Part shown: in pieces, positions 15,481-18,693 of the stretch
Layout: every line of letters starts with the position of its first letter
Numbering within the stretch: the stretch's first letter is position 1
Source: an uncultured Bacteroidota bacterium
GTDB lineage: Bacteria; Bacteroidota; Bacteroidia; Chitinophagales; Chitinophagaceae
Direction: 5' to 3'
Assembly: GCA_903933995.1 (NCBI GenBank)
Contig: CAIZMD010000044.1
Coordinates: forward strand, 1 to 18,693
Length of the DNA stretch: 18,693 bases
Made by a program: the position numbers and the translations under genes
Notes under the pieces: model-generated
What the model was told of the DNA's origin: nothing
The model's input: only the letters and a program-made list of their open reading frames with translations
Database searches by the model: none

Positions 15481-16365
15481 TTAGATGTCACAGATTTGAA
15501 TTGCCTTACGCAGAGATGCAATAGGGTCTGGGGCAGATGGAATAAATTCCTGAGCCACATAACCTTTGAATCCTGTTTCATGAATGGCTTTCATGATGGC
15601 GGGATAATAGAGTTCTTGGGTCTCGTCAATTTCATGACGGCCAGGAACCCCACCAGTATGATAGTGTCCATAATATTCGTGATTGGCACGAATGGTACGG
15701 ATTACATCGCCCTCGTCAATTTGCATATGGTAAATATCATAGAGCAATTTAAAATTGGGAGAACCGACGCGCTTAACTAGTTCAACGCCCCAAGTACTAC
15801 GGTCACACATATAGTCTTTGTGATCCACTTTGCTATTGAGCAATTCCATTACAAGGATCACGCCTTTTTTCTCTGCCTGTGCAACAATTTGTTTTAAACC
15901 TTCGGTACAGTTTTTTAAACCGGTTTCGTCATCAATGGTACCTCGGTTGCCACTGGCACAAAACAGATTGGTATATCCGGCAGCAGCTACTAGGTCAATA
16001 TGTTCTGTATAATTTTTGATCAGTTGTCCATGGTACTGCTTATCATTCCAGCCCTTGGTCAAACCTAATTCAGCACCATTACACATGGTAGAGATCAGGT
16101 TGTATTTTTTGAGCATGGGCCAATCTTTAGGACCCACCAAGTCCATACCTACTAATCCCAATTCTTTAAACTGGCTGCAAAGCTGTTCTAATGGAATGGA
16201 ATTATAACACCAACGGCAGGCGGAATGGTTGATATTGCCTTTCAAGGCTTGTGATGGTTGATTCATATCGGATTTAAAAGAAGATAAACCTGCGCCAGCA
16301 GCCAATGCTGCAGAACCTGCAACAATATTTTTGATGGCGTTTCTTCTATTGGATGTTTGAGACAT
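15481..16365 (-). CDS. Tat-exported hydroxypyruvate-isomerase-like TIM barrel
   Basis: The ATG at 16365 gives MSQTSNRRNAIKNIVAGSAA, a twin-arginine signal (R7-R8) with a hydrophobic stretch to about residue 28; an in-frame TTG nine bases upstream is less likely. The 294-residue product resembles hydroxypyruvate isomerase (Hyi). Metal or catalytic residues of that family are visible: E174 in VMELLNSK, D210 in LLYDIYHMQ, H236 in GHYHTGG and E273 in AQEF. Hyi interconverts hydroxypyruvate and tartronate semialdehyde in the cytoplasm; an exported version must act on something else, probably a keto-sugar made by the dehydrogenase next door (inference). It starts 24 bases after the transporter stop and ends 35 bases before the GMC gene. 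Other isomerase/epimerase or lyase activities are equally possible. Confidence 0.9.
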   Translation of the reverse strand: MSQTSNRRNAIKNIVAGSAALAAGAGLSSFKSDMNQPSQALKGNINHSACRWCYNSIPLEQLCSQFKELGLVGMDLVGPKDWPMLKKYNLISTMCNGAELGLTKGWNDKQYHGQLIKNYTEHIDLVAAAGYTNLFCASGNRGTIDDETGLKNCTEGLKQIVAQAEKKGVILVMELLNSKVDHKDYMCDRSTWGVELVKRVGSPNFKLLYDIYHMQIDEGDVIRTIRANHEYYGHYHTGGVPGRHEIDETQELYYPAIMKAIHETGFKGYVAQEFIPSAPDPIASLRKAIQICDI

Positions 16366-16389
16366 AAGGATCAAATAAAATGAAAATAA

Positions 16390-17664
16390 TTAGGCTTTGG
16401 TCAGGGTCTCTTTTTGTCTACCCTTCATGTAAAAAAACAGACCAGCAAATGCCACAGCCAAGATTACTGGAATAACCAGGGTGGCATTGATGATTTCAGG
16501 ACCTGCTGCTTTTTTGGCTTCATTTAAAACGTTGGCAAACTCAGTACCAGGAGCTGCATCGGCGTATTGTTTCATATCAGCACCTGCAGGCAATTTTCCA
16601 GAAATCAAGCGGTCATAATAACCACCCATAAACATCATATAAACAGAAACAGCAAACATACCGGCACCACCCATAAAGTTCATACCAATAGCACCTGTTT
16701 TAGGCAAATTCTCAGAAACAAAACCAAGCATGGTGGGCCAGAAATAACAAACACCCATTCCAAATACAATGGCGCCTACAAATAACATATTACCTGTGGT
16801 ATGTCCTAATAAGTAAAGACCCAAGGCAGCTAATACTGCAGAGATTAACAATACACCTTGTGGAGAAAACTTATGAACTACGGGTTCTGCAAATGCCCTA
16901 CCCAAGACCATCACACCAGTTTCAATGGTCAACAAAAGAATGGCGTTATCAGAAACATTCTTTAACAACACGTCTATCCACTGACCTGTAAACAATTCGG
17001 TAATAGCGGTACCAAACATCAGCACAATCATAAAGAGGAACAAAGGATTCAATACGGCTTTGTACATCTCAGCGGTAGAAACCCCACTAGCTACGCGTTC
17101 TGTAACTGGGAAGGTTAATTTGCTAAATAAGTATCCGTAAATAATGGTTGGGATAATCATTAATCCAACTTGAATCTGCCAGCTAATGCCAGCTTTGTCC
17201 AAGAAGAATACCAATAAGGTACCAATGACAATTCCACCAGGGAACCACAAGTGAAAGTGGTTAAGTTTGGTGGTCTTGTTGTCAGAATAAATGGTAGCCA
17301 CTAATGGATTACATGCAGCTTCTACGGTTCCATTGGCAATACCTACGCAAAGAGTAGAAATGAACAAACTCCAATATCCTCCTGCAAAAATGGTGAGTAG
17401 GATCCCAATCAAGTGAAAACTAAATGCTACCAGCAAGAGCTTTTTCATGCCAATAATGTCTACTAGAATTCCACCAATCACAACTGCCAAAGGGAAACCC
17501 CAGAATGCAGTGGCGGCAATGGTTCCAAGTTCTTCGGCATTTAACTGGAATTCGGTTCCAAGTCTTCCAAGGATGCCTGCGCGGATTCCAAAAGATAAAG
17601 ATGTTACCAATAAGGCCAGACAACTGGCTACAAATAATTGGCTACGCTGTGGGGTAGTTTGCAT
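16390..17664 (-). CDS. MFS sugar transporter
   Basis: The 424-residue protein has about 12 hydrophobic segments, in two groups of six with a charged loop near residues 185-205, and the length of an MFS carrier. It begins with RSQLFVASCLALLVTSLSFG and contains the loop RLGTEFQLNAEELG (34-47), a DIIGMKKLL cytoplasmic loop of the MFS type (after segment two) and GIANGTVEAACNPLVA (about 113-128). An insert of some 40 hydrophilic residues (355-395) precedes the last segment and is probably periplasmic. The family resembles FucP/NagP-type sugar importers of Bacteroidota, usually proton-coupled. It is the first gene of the minus-strand cluster and so most likely imports the product of the exported enzymes. 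The substrate is inferred from neighbours only. Confidence 0.9.
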   Translation of the reverse strand: MQTTPQRSQLFVASCLALLVTSLSFGIRAGILGRLGTEFQLNAEELGTIAATAFWGFPLAVVIGGILVDIIGMKKLLLVAFSFHLIGILLTIFAGGYWSLFISTLCVGIANGTVEAACNPLVATIYSDNKTTKLNHFHLWFPGGIVIGTLLVFFLDKAGISWQIQVGLMIIPTIIYGYLFSKLTFPVTERVASGVSTAEMYKAVLNPLFLFMIVLMFGTAITELFTGQWIDVLLKNVSDNAILLLTIETGVMVLGRAFAEPVVHKFSPQGVLLISAVLAALGLYLLGHTTGNMLFVGAIVFGMGVCYFWPTMLGFVSENLPKTGAIGMNFMGGAGMFAVSVYMMFMGGYYDRLISGKLPAGADMKQYADAAPGTEFANVLNEAKKAAGPEIINATLVIPVILAVAFAGLFFYMKGRQKETLTKA

Positions 17665-17956
17665 GTGGTTATAATTATGGAAAGCAATGTTTAGGAAGCT
17701 AAATGTAATTTTTTATTTTTAAAAACGGCTTGAATTCATCGGCAATCAATCTATTTTTTTCGGTCATTTGGCTAAACCATTGCTTTGTGTCTGTCTGACA
17801 CTATTAAAAAGTCAAAAAATCAGTCTACTAGAACAAAATAGTATCAGTGTCATAAGTATTGTCAAAATATTCATCCATCACTGCTTCCCTTGTATTAAAT
17901 TTGAAAGGAATTTTTTAAGCTTCATCAGATTGCATCATTAATTACAAAAAAGCTAT
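17665..17956. promoter_or_regulatory. divergent promoter/operator region of the sugar cluster
   Basis: This gap of 292 bases lies between the transporter (minus) and the cytosolic Gfo/Idh gene (plus), so it must hold both promoters. Two related inverted repeats are visible: GTGTC-TGTCT-GACAC at 17787-17801, and a longer-spaced pair TGACACT (17796-17802) with AGTGTCA (17846-17852). TAAATTTG at 17896-17903 matches the Bacteroidota -7 element TAnnTTTG and points to the plus strand, about 53 bases from the ATG, but I found no TTG at the usual distance upstream. The repeats are candidate operators of a regulator that is not encoded in the window. Confidence 0.5.
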
Positions 17957-18693
17957 ATGAATCGTAAACTCAGAATGGGCATGATTGGAGGCGGAAAAGA
18001 CGCTTTCATTGGAGCCATCCACCGCTTTGCCGCCAATATGGATGGATTAATAGAAGTGGCCGCAGGTGCTTTGAGCATCAACCCAGAAGTTGCCGTAGAA
18101 TCAGGTAAAATGTTGTTCCTGCCTGCTGAAAGAACTTATTTAACCTTTCAGGAAATGATTGAAAAGGAAGCAGCCCTTCCAGCAGACAAGCGCATTGACT
18201 TTGTGACCATTGTAACCCCCAATTTTGCGCATTTTGCCCCAGCCATGATGGCTTTGGAGCATGGTTTTCACGTAGTCATTGAAAAACCCATTGCTTTTAC
18301 CTTAGAAGAAGCACAGTTACTCAAACAAAAGGTAGAAGAGACTGGTTTGATTCTTTGCCTTACCCATACTTATTCTGGATATCCATTGGTAAAGCAAGCC
18401 AGGGCCATGGTGGCCGATGGTGTTCTAGGTGCTATCCGCAAGGTTTGGGTAGAATATCCGCAAGGCTGGTTGAGTAAACTGTCTGAGCGCGAGGGGAATG
18501 CCCAAGCTGCTTGGAGAACGGATCCTAAGAAAAGTGGTAAGAGTGGTTGTATGGGCGATATTGGAACCCACGCGGCACACCTTTCTGAATATATTACCGG
18601 AGCTCAAATTACCCATCTCTGTGCCGATTTGAATGCCATGGTACCCGGCCGTATGTTGGATGATGATGGTAATGTCTTATTAAAATTCAGCAA
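17957..18693 (+). CDS. cytosolic Gfo/Idh/MocA family oxidoreductase, 3' end cut by window
   Basis: The frame runs to the end of the window without a stop: 245 residues are visible. The protein starts without a signal: MNRKLRMGMIGGGKDAFIG, whose GMIGGGKDAFIG (8-19) is the nucleotide-binding turn. The EKPIAF motif (109-114) has the catalytic-region lysine of the family, and GDIGTHAAH (200-208) supplies the usual Asp and His of the active site. THTYSGYPLVKQAR (136-149) is typical of a well-known subgroup of this family in Bacteroidota. It is likely NAD(P)-dependent and reduces or oxidises a keto-sugar or cyclitol in the cytoplasm. It is divergent from the MFS carrier across a 292-base regulatory region, so it probably works on what that carrier imports. 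The rest of the protein, and possible downstream genes of the cluster, lie outside. Confidence 0.9.
   Translation, partial: MNRKLRMGMIGGGKDAFIGAIHRFAANMDGLIEVAAGALSINPEVAVESGKMLFLPAERTYLTFQEMIEKEAALPADKRIDFVTIVTPNFAHFAPAMMALEHGFHVVIEKPIAFTLEEAQLLKQKVEETGLILCLTHTYSGYPLVKQARAMVADGVLGAIRKVWVEYPQGWLSKLSEREGNAQAAWRTDPKKSGKSGCMGDIGTHAAHLSEYITGAQITHLCADLNAMVPGRMLDDDGNVLLKFS

Noticed and set aside
1..18693. CRISPR array, tRNA or rRNA genes, insertion sequence or phage genes
   Set aside because: I found no regularly spaced repeats, no cloverleaf or rRNA-like stretch, no transposase-like frame and no flanking terminal inverted repeats.

Overview
The window looks like a stretch of chromosome from a Bacteroidota bacterium, most likely a Chitinophagaceae-type soil or freshwater organism (inference). 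Supporting signs are moderate to low GC, lack of strong Shine-Dalgarno sites, many Tat- or Sec-exported sugar enzymes, a B1 metallo-beta-lactamase of the type common in this phylum, and a remnant of a Bacteroidota-style ABC ATPase. There are 16 protein genes, two of them cut by the window edges, plus one gene fragment. I see no rRNA, tRNA, CRISPR array, insertion sequence or prophage.

Left part (1-5493): a CPBP/CAAX-type membrane protease (minus strand, cut at base 1) lies divergent from dusB, a tRNA dihydrouridine synthase. Then follows an AT-rich plus-strand block of genes for exported proteins: a HEAT-like hypothetical, a subclass B1 metallo-beta-lactamase, a small hypothetical, and a beta-lactamase/penicillin-binding-fold serine hydrolase. 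Between the metallo-beta-lactamase and the small hypothetical lies a 5'-truncated ABC ATPase tail, whose stop codon overlaps the next start codon. This suggests a past deletion or insertion.

Middle part (5530-10597): a bidirectional terminator separates that block from a minus-strand gene for a 792-residue exported protein with a repeated W/GPW module and a low-complexity Tyr/Gly then Asn-rich tail. Next comes a compact minus-strand operon (ALDH3-like aldehyde dehydrogenase, membrane-anchored glutathione peroxidase-like protein, small membrane protein). It reads as a peroxide and aldehyde detoxification unit.

Right part (10703-18693): a sugar or polyol oxidation cluster. On the minus strand, in transcription order, lie an MFS sugar transporter, a Tat-exported hydroxypyruvate-isomerase-like TIM barrel, a GMC flavoprotein dehydrogenase, its gluconate-2-dehydrogenase-subunit-3-type partner (Tat plus lipobox), and a second Tat-exported sugar isomerase/epimerase-like TIM barrel. 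A Tat-exported Gfo/Idh/MocA oxidoreductase on the plus strand converges on them across a strong terminator. A second, apparently cytosolic Gfo/Idh/MocA oxidoreductase starts divergently from the transporter and runs off the end. Together they suggest that a sugar, glycoside or cyclitol is oxidised in the periplasm to a keto-sugar, isomerised or cleaved there, imported by the MFS carrier and reduced in the cytoplasm. The real substrate cannot be read from the sequence.
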